Shown piece by piece: positions 22,553 to 34,256 of a stretch of 64,000 nt of DNA. The translations under genes were made by a program, and so were the position numbers. The DNA lies in assembly GCA_963920575.1 (NCBI GenBank), contig OY986972.1, positions 6,894,010-6,958,009 on the forward strand. The letters run 5' to 3'. The notes under the pieces are model-generated. The model did no database searches. It saw only the letters and a list, made by a program, of their open reading frames with translations, and had not been told where the DNA came from. Each line of letters starts with the position of its first letter. Within the stretch, counting starts at the first letter, position 1. This stretch comes from Narthecium ossifragum. Taxonomy: Eukaryota > Streptophyta > Magnoliopsida > Dioscoreales > Nartheciaceae.

Positions 22553-24940
22553 TGTCACACCCCGACCCAGAAAACCCATCCAGGATGAGCCGTGAGGGTT
22601 CCTATCACTATTCATATCCAACTGGCGCGATACATTGCGGAAAACATGGATAAACTTAAACAATTCATATTCTAGAGGTAAACTATAAATCAAATTATAA
22701 ATACATCAAGTTGTACTGTTTAAACATCTGATATAAAATTCTTATCAAACTCCTCCAAGGGAAAGATATTATACATGAAATCCCAAAAGTCATCGAAAGA
22801 TGTTTATAATATACAAAACTATCAAAAAGTACAACAGTCTTCCTGCAGCAACCTCAGATGCCTCTGGAAGTACTCGCGCCGCCAAAGACTGATCCCGCCG
22901 GCTCTACTGCTGAAGAACTGCCGCCTGCACCTGCAAACGCAGCCCGGGTAGGAGTGAGCGATAAGCTCAGTAGGGTTCTACTCTACGGCACACAGAAGAG
23001 AGGAAAACATCAACAACGTTATCTCCCCACTCAAGCCTAAGGAATGCCACGGGGTCCCACAACCCCTATCGACTCCCCAAAGGGATCCTACTCTTCTCAA
23101 CCGACTACGATGGGAACATCAACCAACACGCTGGGAGGAAAAGAACCAGAACTAGTAGGATCACCGTTACCCAGCAGGAAACCACTGCCTGGGGACCAAG
23201 TCAGGGACATCGATATCCATCCTTAACACTTAGCCTTGGGAAGACAACACGACCACTAAACCTCAAAACAAGATCATAGCCAACTATATCACCTCCTCGA
23301 AAACATGAGATTCCAATTATGATCACGTCCTAATCCTCACTGCCCAGCCGCGGTCCTAAGGCTAGATCCGAGCTACTCGAGAGCCTCGGATTGGCGATCA
23401 ACCCGTCGCCCGCCTAACCTGATATGTTTCTAATGCATACAATGCATGAACTTATGCAAACATCTATCTTAGATGTCTCTACATGCCACAACATCAGTTA
23501 TAGATTCAGCAGATATACAATAGCCCTCGACACTCGCCGACAAGAGGTTAAGGTTCCACAATTTCACATTAGCTAGCACTCATAGCTAGATAATGGCTAG
23601 GCAACCAAATAAGCATTTAACTACTAACCAATCATGTATTTAAATGCAAGCAAAACTATAAATTCGCTAAAAAGGTTAAACTCCCGATTCAATCCCCAAT
23701 CTCGATAGAAATCCCGTGAAAACATCGTGTATGCTTCCTAACATGATTGGGTATCTATGATGAATGAAAACCAATCAAAGGAAACCAGAAAACACAGCTC
23801 AGTGGCTCACGGTCGATGCCACGGTCGATCCGACGGTCGACCGTGGGGCCAAACGAGAGAAAGGCATAAGGGCCATGGTCGATCGGTACATCGACCGTAG
23901 GAAGCCCAAAACGAGACAGAGCCTCATGGACGATGCGACGGTCGATCCGACGGTCGACCGTGAGGCGGAATGGAAAAAAAAGGGAGCCCGCGGTCGATCG
24001 GTGCATCGATCGTGGGAGACCAAAAACGCGACAGAGCCTGACGGACGATGCGACGGTCGACCGTCAGGCTCAAAGGAAGCGTATCAACACTTGGCGGTCG
24101 ATCCAACGGTCGACCGTCCGGCCTATTGCATTGCTCCTTAGAACAGTGATGAAAATCTAATTTCTTGGATTTCAACCATCAATTCAAGTTGGAAATCAGT
24201 GAAATTATGCATGCAAACATAATCAATGATGAGGAAGCCAATGGTGCGAAGAAATCACGAGTTTTGATGGTTAAATCTCCTATCTAGGTGAAAACGGTCG
24301 AAAACCAACAAAACGGCGATAATACGGAAACAAGCCGTTAAAATATGGAAATCGCAAGGTAGGAATACTTGAAACAAGCCACAACACATGTGCTATAAAC
24401 TACATAACATTCTAACATGTATTCCTACAGCGAAAGCACATAAAACCTATCCTAGGAGAACCCGATCACAAGATCGAAGTAGAAACATCTACTTGGGCAA
24501 GTAGGGCAGCTCCTCCACCGATCCCTCAACTCCGATCGCCGAAATCCGCTCCTCGAAAGCCGCGCTCCAAAGCCCTAGCACAGCAGTAGGAGAGAGAGAG
24601 AGCGAAAGTGACAGGAGAAGAGAAAGAAAGAGAAAGAAAGGGACATGCCTTATATAGAGATTAGGATCGATCTCAGCCGTCCGATTTGATCTTTCCCGAT
24701 CGAGCTCCGATCTTCCGATCGGACGCGCCCTTAAGGTTCTAATCAAACACATACATCAATCCAAGGCCGTGTGTGAAACGCGGGTGTGAAACTGATCACC
24801 AGGGGTCATATTTACCAAAATGCCCCTGGGGTCAAAACCGCCATACGATCGTCCGATCGTACCCGACGCGGATCCAAACCAATAGAAAAACGGCCCTCGA
24901 CCCACGCGGTCGAGCCAGGTCAGAGGGACGGGTCCTCACA
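22553..24940 (-). repeat. 5' LTR of the Tekay-type element
   Basis: 2388 bases, pairing with 5480-7841. A minus-strand TATATAAGG box lies at about 24649-24656, beside a GA-rich tract. The palindrome array (23812-24118) has fewer tandem units than the partner. Extra sequence (about 24515-24560, near a CGATCCCTCAACTCC word) is absent from the other LTR. Confidence 0.88.
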
Positions 24941-25015
24941 ACCTACTTGACTCCATGGAGAAATGCCGTTTTGACATCCTACTTGACACCATGGAGAAAT
25001 GCCGAGTTGACATGT
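24941..25015. repeat. Filler-like repeats at the copia/Tekay junction
   Basis: Two tandem ~36-base units, each containing CCATGGAGAAATGCCG followed by a TTGACAT word. They copy the copia RT segment at 25643-25670 about 0.65 kb away. They lie exactly where copia homology is lost, next to the LTR edge at 24940. This is typical of templated filler at an illegitimate-recombination break. Confidence 0.7.
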
Positions 25016-26940
25016 ACTTTGACACCACACTTAGTGCTTGAGTAAGATCCGGCCTTGAGCACACCATAGCATACATTAGACACCCGACGACACTAGCATA
25101 TGGAATCTTCTCCATTTCTTTGAGCTCGGCTTCGGAAGATGGACATTGTTTTGCATTCAAAATAAAATGTGAAGCTAATGGAGTAGATACGGGTTTAGCA
25201 TCAACCATATTGAACCTTTCAAGAACTTTGTTGATGTATCTTTTCTGAGAAAGCCACAATATCCCCATTTCCCAATTTCTATTAATCTCCATTCCAAGGA
25301 TTTTCTTGGCGGCACCAAGATCCTTCATGTCAAACTCTCTACTCAACAACCCTTTGAGTTCTTTGATCTTTGACATGTCCCGACATGCAATGAGCATGTC
25401 ATCCACATAGAGCATCAACAATATAATATTACCATCATCAAATATATGAGAGTAGACACAACAATCATACTCACCTCTCTTGTAGCCGATTTGGATCATG
25501 AATGAATCAAAACGTTTGTACCATTGCCTTGGTGATTGCTTGATCCCATAAATTGACTTCTTCAATCTACACACTAGGTCTTCTTTATCTACTTCCACAA
25601 ATCCCTCCGGTTGTGTCATGTAGATCTCATTTTCCAATTCACCATGGAGAAATGCCGTTTTGACATCCATTTATTCCAATTCCAAATAATGGTGTGCCAC
25701 AAGAGATAACATCATTCGAATAGAAGTATGCTTGACCACTGGAGAAAAGATTTCATCATAATCTATGCCTTCCTTTTGTGAGAACCCCTTTGCAACTAAC
25801 CTTGCCTTGTATGTAGGAGCCTCCTCATGCATACCTTCTTTCTTTCGATAAACCCACTTGGAGCCGATGATAGGTTTAGGAACTAACTCCCAAACGGAGT
25901 TCTTATGAAGTGATTCCATCTCACTTTCCATGGCACCTAACCATTCTTGTACTTCATTGCTTTGAATTGCTTCTTGAAAATTTGATGGTTCTCCTTCACT
26001 CGCCAAAAGAGCATAGCATGCTTCATCATCCCATCCAAGCCGTTGAGGAGGCTTGATGACCCTTCTTTCGCGAGATTGTGCTATGCTAGGTTCGGTATGA
26101 ACCTCCTCCGGTTGTTCCACCTCAACATCACCCGATGTCTCACCAACCTCAAGTTGACGGCTTGCATTTTCACCAACAATAGGTACTTTGACAAGCTTCT
26201 CCGTAGAAACACAACCTTTCTTTTCACCATTTTTTACTTCGGCCATTGGTAAGGTATTCTCATCAAATATGACATCTCTACTAATAATCTTCTTGTTATT
26301 TACCGGATCCCTCAATTTGTAGCCTTTCACTCCCCTTTCAAAGCCCATGAAAATACATTCTTGCGATTTTGGCTTCAATTTGTTCCTCTCATCAAGAGGA
26401 ATAAGAGCATAAGCTTTGCATCCGAAAACCTTGATATTTGAGTAATCGATGTCTTTCCCGGACCACACCTCTTCGGCACATTTGAAGTTCAAAACAATAG
26501 ATGGTGATCGGTTAACTAAATAGCAAGCATGGTTAACGGATTCCGCCTAATAACCTTCGGACAATCCCGCATGAACTCGCATGCATCTCTCCCTCTCCAT
26601 AAGGGTTCTATTCATTCTTTCGGCGATGCCATTTTGTTGAGGATTCTTCTTCACGGTAAAGTGCCGAATAATGCCCTCATTCTTGCAAAACATTAAGAAC
26701 CACACATCTCGATATTCCCCTCCATTGTCACTTCTCAAGTACTTGATTTTCCTTCCAGTTTGATTTTCCACCTCCGCCTTCCATTCTTTGAACTTATCAA
26801 AGACCTCGGACTTCTCACGCATGAAATAGACCCAAACCTTTCTTGAGTAATCATCTAAGAAAGTGACTCATCTAAGAAAGTGACGAAGTAACGGGCTGCA
26901 CTATGAGATCGTGTCGGCGCCAGTCCCCAAACATCGGAGT
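24941..26940 (-). pseudogene. Copia integrase core/C-terminus and reverse transcriptase
   Basis: From 26940 downward comes integrase HSDVWGLAPTRSHSAARYF. A 17-base tandem duplication near 26848-26885 breaks the frame. It continues YLRSDNGGEYRD and QQNGIAERMNRTLM, then [13 protein letters not shown] (about 26420). RT starts around WVYRKKEGM and continues [16 protein letters not shown]; a stop replaces one codon just before MDVKTAFLHG at 25670. The catalytic YVDDML lies near 25415-25395. The reading ends in VVSKYMS and then junction filler (24941-25015). RNase H is absent. Confidence 0.88.
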
Positions 26941-26945
26941 GAATG

Positions 26946-29900
26946 TGTTCGAGGATAAAACGTCGATCTCGCGGGGACGAGATCTCTATTTTATTTCGAG
27001 CAAAAAATGATTTAATTGCATATGAAGAGATTGTATGCACCATACCCCTGGATCGCCAAGTTGGCGAATCCATCATTTACATTCCCGTAAGGAACACCTC
27101 CGATTCTAGATCCGATACTTAAAAAGAGAAAAATTGAAATCCTTACATCTTTATATCAAGAATGAAAGGAAACTTGAGGAGAAGAAAGAGTACGTAAGGG
27201 GTTTTTTTTTCTCAAGCCTTCACCTTCGTTACCATGTTGGTCGGTGACATGTTCTTCCTTCTCTCCTACGGTTTCTATGGCTTTCTCTGACTCCTCGGGA
27301 GGTCCTCAAATGATACGCCACTCCAACGTCTCGAGATGGTGCACATCTTTTCTTTGTGTTGATGTTTGGTGCTTGGGCCGATCGGAACCTTGTAGAAGAT
27401 GCCGGCGTGAGCTCTTCAAATCTCGGGGACGATGCACGGCTTCTGTGAGGACCCGTTCCTCTATTCCTTTGCCTTATTGGTTTGTTTCACACCCGCTTGT
27501 GCACACACAGGCATTGTTTTGGTGTTTGTGTTTGAGTAGAATGACTAGGTGAATCCGGGATCGAAAGATCCGGGCTTGGGTTTAAGTTTTAACCCAAGTC
27601 TAGCTTCCTGTGGAAGAGGGATCGATCCTTCCTGGCAAGAAGAATCGATCGTTCCACGCCAGGAAGTTGGATCGATTGCACCTCTTGGGCGGATCGATCT
27701 AGCCTTCCTAGCCGGATCGATCCGACAACCCAGTGTGGATCGATCTCACCCTTCCCGAGTGAGAGTCTTGTCGGCGGAGTTCGACGGGACGGCCTGGGCG
27801 GCCGTTACCTCCCCTGTCAGGGGAGGGAAGACTTTGCTTCCCCCTTCTCCTCCTTTCCCCGGCCTTATCCTTCTTCCCCTCTTCTTCCCTTCCTTTCCGC
27901 TTGCTCTCCCTTCTTCCGCGCGGGAGCTCTGTTTCTTCCTCTGTGCCGGCTGAACCTTCCTCGTCGCCGTTCTCCCTCCTCCGGCCACCGTTTCTGGAGC
28001 TTGGAGGCTCGTCGGGACCGTGGCGGTGTGAGGAAGATCCGAGGCTTTGCTTCGTGGGTTGAAGCTGCGCTGTGGAGGTAGGGTTCCTACTTTAGACACC
28101 GGCTTGGTTAGAAGGCTTTGAATCCGGTTTTGTTTTCATTGGATTTCCTTGTCTCGTTGGTGTTTTCCGGTTTTGAAGCCTTGAGTAGCTTCCCGATCCT
28201 CTTGGCTACTCGCCCACCAAGTTTGGTGAGGTTTGGTGTCGTTCTTTGGCCTGGAGCGCCGTCGACGTTGGCCGGAGGCTCTGCTCGGATCGACCCTTGG
28301 TTGAGCAGGATCGATCGGAGCGGCTTGTCGGTTCGATCCGAGTGGGTGTCGGATCGATCGAAGCTGTACTCTCGATAGCTCGTCCACAAGGGGAAGCCGG
28401 ATCGATCCCGATGTGAGTTCGGATCGATCCGAGGCTCCCTGGACTATGCTTGAGAGTGGCCGTGAGTTTTGACTAGCCGGATCGATCCAACGGTGTGTTG
28501 GATCGATCCGAGGCTAGTCAGATCGATCGGCACGCCGATCTGGATCGATCGACGGTGGGTTTTTCTCTTCGTTTTTCCCTAGCCGAATCGATCCAGGGGT
28601 GACTTGGATCGATCCAAGTGCTAGTTAGATTGATCCAAGTGCTGGTTGGATCGATCCAAGGCCAGTTCGGATCGATCCAAATTGGTAGGATCGATTCGAT
28701 CTGTGCCAGAATGCCTGTTTGAGGCGGTTTTGCCCACGGGGCTCCGTATACATGCGATTTTAGCGGTTTTGCCCGCGGGGCTTGCTATGATGGTTTGTGT
28801 CCGGCTTTCTGATATGTTTAATAGTATAGTTAGTAACTGTTGAGTGTTTACAGCTTTGTGGTTGAACCGGGAGAGTGGTGACTCCCGGGATTGTGTAGAA
28901 TAAATGGGCTGAATGTATGCCCCTACTGCTTATGTTATCCTGTATGCTTTTACTGCTTTGTGGTGAACCGAGGGAGTCATGACCCTCGGGAGTGCTTAGT
29001 ATAAATGGGCCGAAGGTGTGCCCCTTCTTGTTGCCTGTTTACTGCTTTCTTTATTATTTGTCTGTTGCTTTGCACATTATAGGCATGATAGGCTTGTCGT
29101 GGGTTTGGGGTTGTCCCTAGGACTCCAGTATCAATAGCTAAGTGTTGGCCGCCGTTACCCCGGCATGGGTGTCCTACTGGTATCGTCATTGTCCACCCTG
29201 TGAATGGGATCATCGGAGAAAGCCCAATCCTTGAACAGTGGCATCGGAGGCCGTACTATAGACAGAAACCCTGGGGGTATTGTTGGGGTGTGTGGGAACC
29301 CTGGTAGGACTTAGCTCTTGATTTGGAGTTTAGAGGTTGTATTGACTCTGTGCCTTGAGTGCTGGGAGATGGTTGTCGTAACCACGGTTGTTCCGCCAAG
29401 TGTGGAAGTCCCGCTTGGAGAGGGGTGTCCTACGGGTAGCGTCATGTCTACCCTGTGTCAGGGACTGTCGGAGGAGGACCACCCCTGAGCAGTGGCCATC
29501 GGAGGACGTACTTTGGACAAGTGCCCTTCGGGTTATTGACGGGATTTATGGGGTTCCTAGCAGGCCTCAGTACTTGGCACAGAGTTAGTACGGTTGGTGT
29601 CGCCTTTTCTTGCGAGTGTCGTAGAGTAGAACCCTGCAGAGCTTTGGCTCATTCCTACCTGGACCGTATTGTTGTAGGTGCAGGTACCAGTGCTTCTCCT
29701 GTGGGCCCCCGGTGTTCGTCCTGCGACAGCGCGTGGCCAGCCGATCATGTTTGAGGGCCAGGACGGCTTTGTCTGTGCTTTTGCGGAGACCCCTGAAGAT
29801 GTAATTACTTTTTGTTAAACTGTAATTGTTGTAATTTTGTATAACTCTGATGTACTTTAATGTTAACTTTACTTCCGCCTTTTTTTTATTGTTTTCTGTC

Positions 29901-31363
29901 TCCGCAGTTAGTTGTCAGTAGATGTAGGTTTCCCCCTTGTGTCCCGGTCCGGGATGGGTTTTTCTGGGCCGGGGCGCGACAACTTCAATAGCTCCGGGAT
30001 GGTGTGTACCTCCTCAGACCTCTAACAGCCCGCCCGCGTCGACGCTCCCCTCCAGGTTTCGGCAGTGCTTCGGTGTCTTCAAAGCCTCTAGTTACTTCTG
30101 GATCTCGACAGCGTCTCCACGTCTCCAAGGTCTTCAGCCACTCCTACGTGCTCTTCCCATCTATTTATAGATGTAGAACGAAACCTAGGTGGGCTCTTCA
30201 AATTTCGAAGATTAGCTGGTGTATCTTGATAGTTAGGAGGTTAGGCGATATCCTTTTGGTTTGAGACGTTGAGGGTGGATCAAAGTGTATCTCTTGGTTA
30301 GGATGGTGTGTGTTTGTTGAGATCTCTTGGTTGGGATGGTGTGTGTTTGTTGAGAGAAAGCTGAGGTGTAACTCTCTCTTTACACACGTACATGCATTGG
30401 GAGACAACCTCTTCTCTTTTATTCACTTATCCACTGATCCACATATGCTTCATTCCAGTTTGAAGGCACGCGTGTGTGTTTTAGGGAGTTAGAGAGTTAT
30501 GCATATCCCCGGTTTGTTATTGCTGAGAGCTTACGAAAGCCATGTTTTCTCTCCTTTTAATCTTTGTTCAAAATTTGAGTTTAAGTGCATGGGTTGAGGA
30601 TATGCATAGGTTGTTGAGAGATCTCGAAAGTTAGAGATATCTCATGACTCAAAAGCCCATGAGTTAAGAGGGTTGATATGCATCCACCTTCTCTTTGGAA
30701 CTCACGTGTATGGGTTTGATGGTTTGTTTGAGAATGGAACTCACATGCATGTGCATGGGTTTGGTGGTTTGCTGAGAGTGGAACTCACGTACATGTGCAA
30801 GAGAGAGTTTAAGATTTCATTTGAGCTTAAGTGCATGGGTTGAGGAGGTTGGGTTAGACTCACGTGCATGTGCATGAGAGAGTTTATGATTTCCTCTCTC
30901 ATTCAAACTTAATTCAAACTTCTATATGTAGTTTGAACTACTGTAGGTTTGATTGTTAGAGAGTTCTTATCCTCTCATGGTTGTTCAATATTTGAACTTC
31001 ATGTTCAAGTTTCGAACCTATTTTAAATTAAAATGTTTGTTCAAATTCGAATATTTTGGTTCGAATTTTGAATATTAATTTGAATTTTGAATTTTGTTTT
31101 GACCATGTTGTAGGAAATTTAGTAGAATGTCCTTGTATCCTTTTAGCTTATATAGGATGCCATCAAAGCTAAATAGGACCATGGTATTATGTAGGGGAAG
31201 TCTTAGGCTTTTATCTTAGCCTAAGTTTTTTTTTAGATACCATGGGGTGATAATTATGAAAATGCATATGCACATATCAAAATATTTAAGGCACATGCAT
31301 CCGTCAAAAGGGGAATTTCGTAAATAATACGAGACTTAGGTATAGCTAAAATTGGTGTCAACA
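26946..31363 (-). mobile_element. Solo LTR inserted in copia integrase
   Basis: On the plus strand it starts TGTTCGAGG and ends GTGTCAACA, flanked by GAATG on both sides (26941-26945, 31364-31368). Copia integrase reads GILDYI before the left break and HSDVWG directly after it, so the insertion point is exact. Removing the nested solo LTR (27444-29981) leaves about 1.9 kb without coding content, hence a solo LTR. A minus-strand TATAAATAG near 30163-30172 sets the orientation. Small tandem repeats occur at 30292-30355 and 30690-30880. Confidence 0.82.
27444..29981 (+). mobile_element. Solo LTR of a Tekay-like family (subfamily H)
   Basis: 2538 bases, starting TGTGAGGACCCG and ending GGCGCGACA. 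Flanks are GCTTC (27439-27443) and ACTTC (29982-29986), a 4/5 match that fits an old 5-bp duplication. Its start (TGTGAGG, then a TTTCACACCCG and GTGCACACAC segment) and its end (TGGGTTTTTCTGGGCCGGGG) match the other Tekay-type LTRs here. It is very close in layout to the solo LTR at 49854-52051. GGATCGATCC palindromes cluster at 27608-27745 and 28297-28700. Confidence 0.85.
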
Positions 31364-31368
31364 GAATG

Positions 31369-32860
31369 TAATCAAGAATTCCCTTTGCTCGGTTCTCTTT
31401 CGCGACTATTTTGAATGAAACCTTGCTTTGCTTTTCCATCACACAAGACTTGCAAAAATCCAAATTGCACTTGTTAACACCATGCAACAAACCTCTCTTG
31501 TGTAGCTCTTGCAATGCCCGCTCGCTCATATGGCCAAGCCTCAAATGCCATAGCCATATTGCATCTTCATCCACATTTGCATCTATGGAAATAGCCGCTC
31601 CACCCGAAATTGTGCTTCCCAAAAGTCTATATAAGTTGTTCGATAGCTTCTCTCCTCTCATCACCACTAACGAACCTTTGGTGATATTGATCTTTCCCTC
31701 GCATGATGTGAAAGTGTACCCATTTGCATCAAGAGTACCCAACTAGATCAAGTTCTTCATGAGAGCCGGAACATGTCTCACATTTCCAAGAGATCTAATC
31801 AAGCCATCATCCATCTTGAGCTTTATGGTCCCAATGCCAACAACTTTGCATGCCGCATTGTTCCCCACAAGGACTTCACCTCCACCTTTTTCTTCGTATG
31901 TGTCAAACCATTCCCTATTTGCACACATATGAAAAGTACAACCGGAGTCAAGAATCCAAGAAGAAGATGAGAAATTACCCAATGATACCGATAGAAGCTC
32001 TCCATGGCTCTTCGAAGCAATACCGGCCACATTTGAGCTCTCGGTCTTCTTTCCTTCTTTAATCTCCGCCTTTAGCTTGAAGCAATTCTTCTTGAAATGT
32101 CCCTTCTTTCCACAATGAAAGCACTCAACATCTTTCTTTGACTTTGGCCTTGATTTTGATCTACTATGATCATTTGATTTGTCGGACTTCTCCTTTGAGC
32201 GGCTTTGGTGCCCATCCGAACTCTTTACAAAGAGTCCTTCACTTCTTGCATCTTCTCCCGTATTCTTGCACATCTTGACATGAGAGATGATATCTTGGAC
32301 AACCTCTTCAAACCGAAGAGTCTCTTTTCCAAACATGAGTGTAGTACAAAAGTGCTTGAAGGATGGCGGCAACGAGCGAAGCAACAACAACGCCTTGTCC
32401 TCTTCTTCATATTTCACCTCCACTCTTAACAAATCACTTAAGCACCGATTAAAGGCATTTAAATGCTCCATGACATCTCCACCTTCTTTCATCCGAACGT
32501 TAAGCAATTGATCTTTTAAGAAAAGCTTATTAGAGAGTGTCTTACCCATGTAGAGAGTCTCTAACTTCTCCCAAGTGCCTTTCGCCGAAGTTTCTTCCAT
32601 GACATTGTACATGACTTCGTCGGATAAATGTAGCTCAATTGAACTCATAGCCTTTTGATCCGCCCTTTTCCTTTCCTCATCTTCCATATCCTTGGCTTGT
32701 ACGCTTCTCCCAACACACACATGAGGAGATTTTGTTGGATCAACATATTCTTCATCTTCCGTTGCCATAGGGTGAAGTTGATCTTTCCATCAAATGGCTT
32801 CAACTCAACCTTCATACTCCCTACCGATGTCTTCTCACTTGCCATCGCGAACAAAATCAA
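31369..32860 (-). pseudogene. Copia gag, protease and integrase N-terminus
   Basis: Gag starts at the ATG at 32845 or nearby (MASEKTSVGSMKVELKPFDG). A one-base shift near 32700 moves the frame before DMEDEERKRADQKAM. A UBN2/gag-like domain follows, with a zinc knuckle CFHCGKKGHFKKNC near 32118-32080 and protease ILDSGCTFHM near 31955-31925. A TAG replaces one codon at about 31743. The pre-integrase part has WHLRLGHMSERAL and CKSCVMEKQSKV (the HHCC zinc finger), ending at the solo LTR break at 31364. Confidence 0.88.
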
Positions 32861-32866
32861 CCCGGA

Positions 32867-32878
32867 GCTCTAATACCA
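32867..32878 (-). promoter_or_regulatory. Primer-binding site of the copia element
   Basis: Minus-strand TGGTATTAGAGC, one mismatch from the tRNA-iMet complement TGGTATCAGAGC, lies two bases inside the LTR edge at 32881. Confidence 0.8.
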
Positions 32879-32880
32879 CT

Positions 32881-33425
32881 TGTAAACACTCTATGTGCAC
32901 ACCAATACTCACTAAGGCATTCAATCAAACACCTTAAGAGCAACAATCTAATGACCTTGTTCTTGATGGATAGATCAACTAGGAAGACCCACAACATACA
33001 ATAGATGAATACTAACAAACAATCACACACAAGAGAAGAAGATTTACGTGGTTCACCCAAGTTGAGCTACATCCATGGATTGAGCGGAGCTCGGCGGGTC
33101 TTCACTATGATGAGGCAAAAGAAATAAGGGAATACACTACTTCACACTTCTCTTCCAACCATACAAGACTCAACCACACCCCTCTCTCAATCTCCTAAGC
33201 TTCCTCCAAAAGCTAGGTCTCGCACCTCAACCTCTCTCTCTCTCTCACTCCTTTTGATCTCAAAAAAGATGATGAGAATATTGAGCTCTCTTCTTTTTTT
33301 CTTTATCTTTTTCTTCTCTCTCTAGAGTGCCTTATAACATGGGCTACAAGTAACTCAAATAAAACCAAACCCGACCGGATAAGAGAACCAGACCCGGTAT
33401 GGTTAAGTTGAGCCAACACCAACAG
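32881..33425 (-). repeat. 5' LTR of the copia element
   Basis: About 545 bases. On the plus strand it begins TGTAAACAC and ends near CCAACACCAACA; the exact right edge could be a few bases shorter (GAGCCAACA). It contains a CT microsatellite (33225-33250) and CT-rich tracts. No partner LTR survives, so the edge could not be confirmed by alignment. Confidence 0.7.
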
Positions 33426-33710
33426 AATGTTGGGGTGCTTCATCATACAAAGAAACTGATTGGAATTCCACAATCAAAAATTCAATTTTAATGCTTAAAT
33501 CTGGAGATATGCTGGAAGAGGAAATGCTAGCTATAACATGTAGGTCATGGAAGAAAATGGATTTCATGAACAGATGAGAAATCTTGTAACGCGCGGAGCA
33601 TTTTCAGCACTAAAAGCCAGACTATGCTTCTCTGTTATTTTCCTAAAATAGGACAAATTAAAGGTGAAGGTACTTAATTTGATATTTGTTGGGGTCAACT
33701 AGAGATAAAT
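33426..33710. other. Unassigned sequence between copia LTR and foldback
   Basis: AT-rich DNA without a conserved ORF or repeat that I can identify. It may be the original target DNA of the copia insertion. Confidence 0.5.
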
Positions 33711-34256
33711 CGTGGTTACCACTAGGGATGGCAATTTACCCCGCCCCGACGGGGTCCCGCCCCGCCCCGTCCCTAATGGGGCGGGGTCCGGGGGCCCTAA
33801 ACGGAGTCGGAATCGGGATCAGGGGAAGTGTGTAAAACCCCGATCGGGGTCGGGGCAGGGTCGGGGTAGGACACCCCCGTCCCGCCCCGCCCCGATTAGA
33901 TATTTATAATAATTAATATAGTGATATATTACCATACTATAATTCATTTTCCTAAAAAGTATTAACTTAATCATATATGGACAATATTTTTGAGTTATTA
34001 TTGATACAATTTATGTTTGTATCATTTCATAGATAAAAGTTTTGTTTGGATTGTTTTTTAAGATGATAAATCTTTAGTGTATTAATAGATATAATATATT
34101 CAATGTGTTAAAAAAAATTTGAGCGGGGCGGGGCGGGGGTGTGCGGGGCGGGGTCGGGGTGTAGTAACTATCAGGGCGGGGCGGGGTTTTAGATCGGGTT
34201 GAGGGGTCGGGGGAAGGGGGAAGGGGGACCCCGTGTCACCGGGTTACGCAGCGGAT
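33711..34256. repeat. GC-rich foldback sequence, possibly hAT-like non-autonomous element
   Basis: A C-rich left arm (CCCCGCCCCG words, 33730-33900) and a G-rich right arm (GGGGCGGGGCGGGG words, 34120-34240) are inverted copies around a ~220-base AT-rich centre. The left edge begins TAGGGATGGCAATTTACCCC, which looks like a hAT-type terminus. I could not find its complement on the right, so one end may be lost. Apparent ORFs here are low-complexity shadows. Confidence 0.5.

Larger units (their letters stand above)
5480..24940 (-). mobile_element. Tekay/Del-type Ty3/gypsy chromovirus, split by an Athila element
   Basis: The element lies on the minus strand, with its 5' LTR at 22553-24940 and 3' LTR at 5480-7841. 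Both run TGTCACACC...CTCACA on the plus strand. A tRNA-iMet-type primer site lies inside the 5' LTR. Gag with zinc knuckle, protease, RT and RNase H (22384-19253) are followed by integrase and a chromodomain (9409-7990) after removal of the nested element at 9410-19247. Many nonsense codons and frameshifts make it dead; several stops are explained by C-to-T or G-to-A changes, as expected from deamination of methylated cytosine. Flanks differ (GTATC at 5475-5479, ACCTA at 24941-24945), so no target duplication is seen. Without the insert it is about 9.6 kb. Confidence 0.9.
24941..33425 (-). mobile_element. Tork-type Ty1/copia element, 3' truncated
   Basis: Minus strand, running from a 5' LTR (32881-33425) through gag, protease, integrase and most of RT, and stopping at 24941 against the Tekay-type LTR. 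RNase H and the 3' LTR are missing. It is split by a solo LTR at 26946-31363 with GAATG on both sides. Domain order (PR-INT-RT) and motifs such as YVDDMLIA and the TNT1-like gag support copia, Tork clade. A few stops and a frameshift show that it is dead. Confidence 0.88.

Noticed and set aside
27549..28389. ORFs of about 80-134 codons in solo LTR H
   Set aside because: They follow the GGATCGATCC repeat and GC-rich LTR sequence; no conserved protein.
31361..33430. Shared CAACA-GAATG at both the solo LTR edge (31363) and copia LTR edge (33425) as evidence of one event
   Set aside because: The copia element's other end is missing, so no duplication can be tested; probably coincidence.
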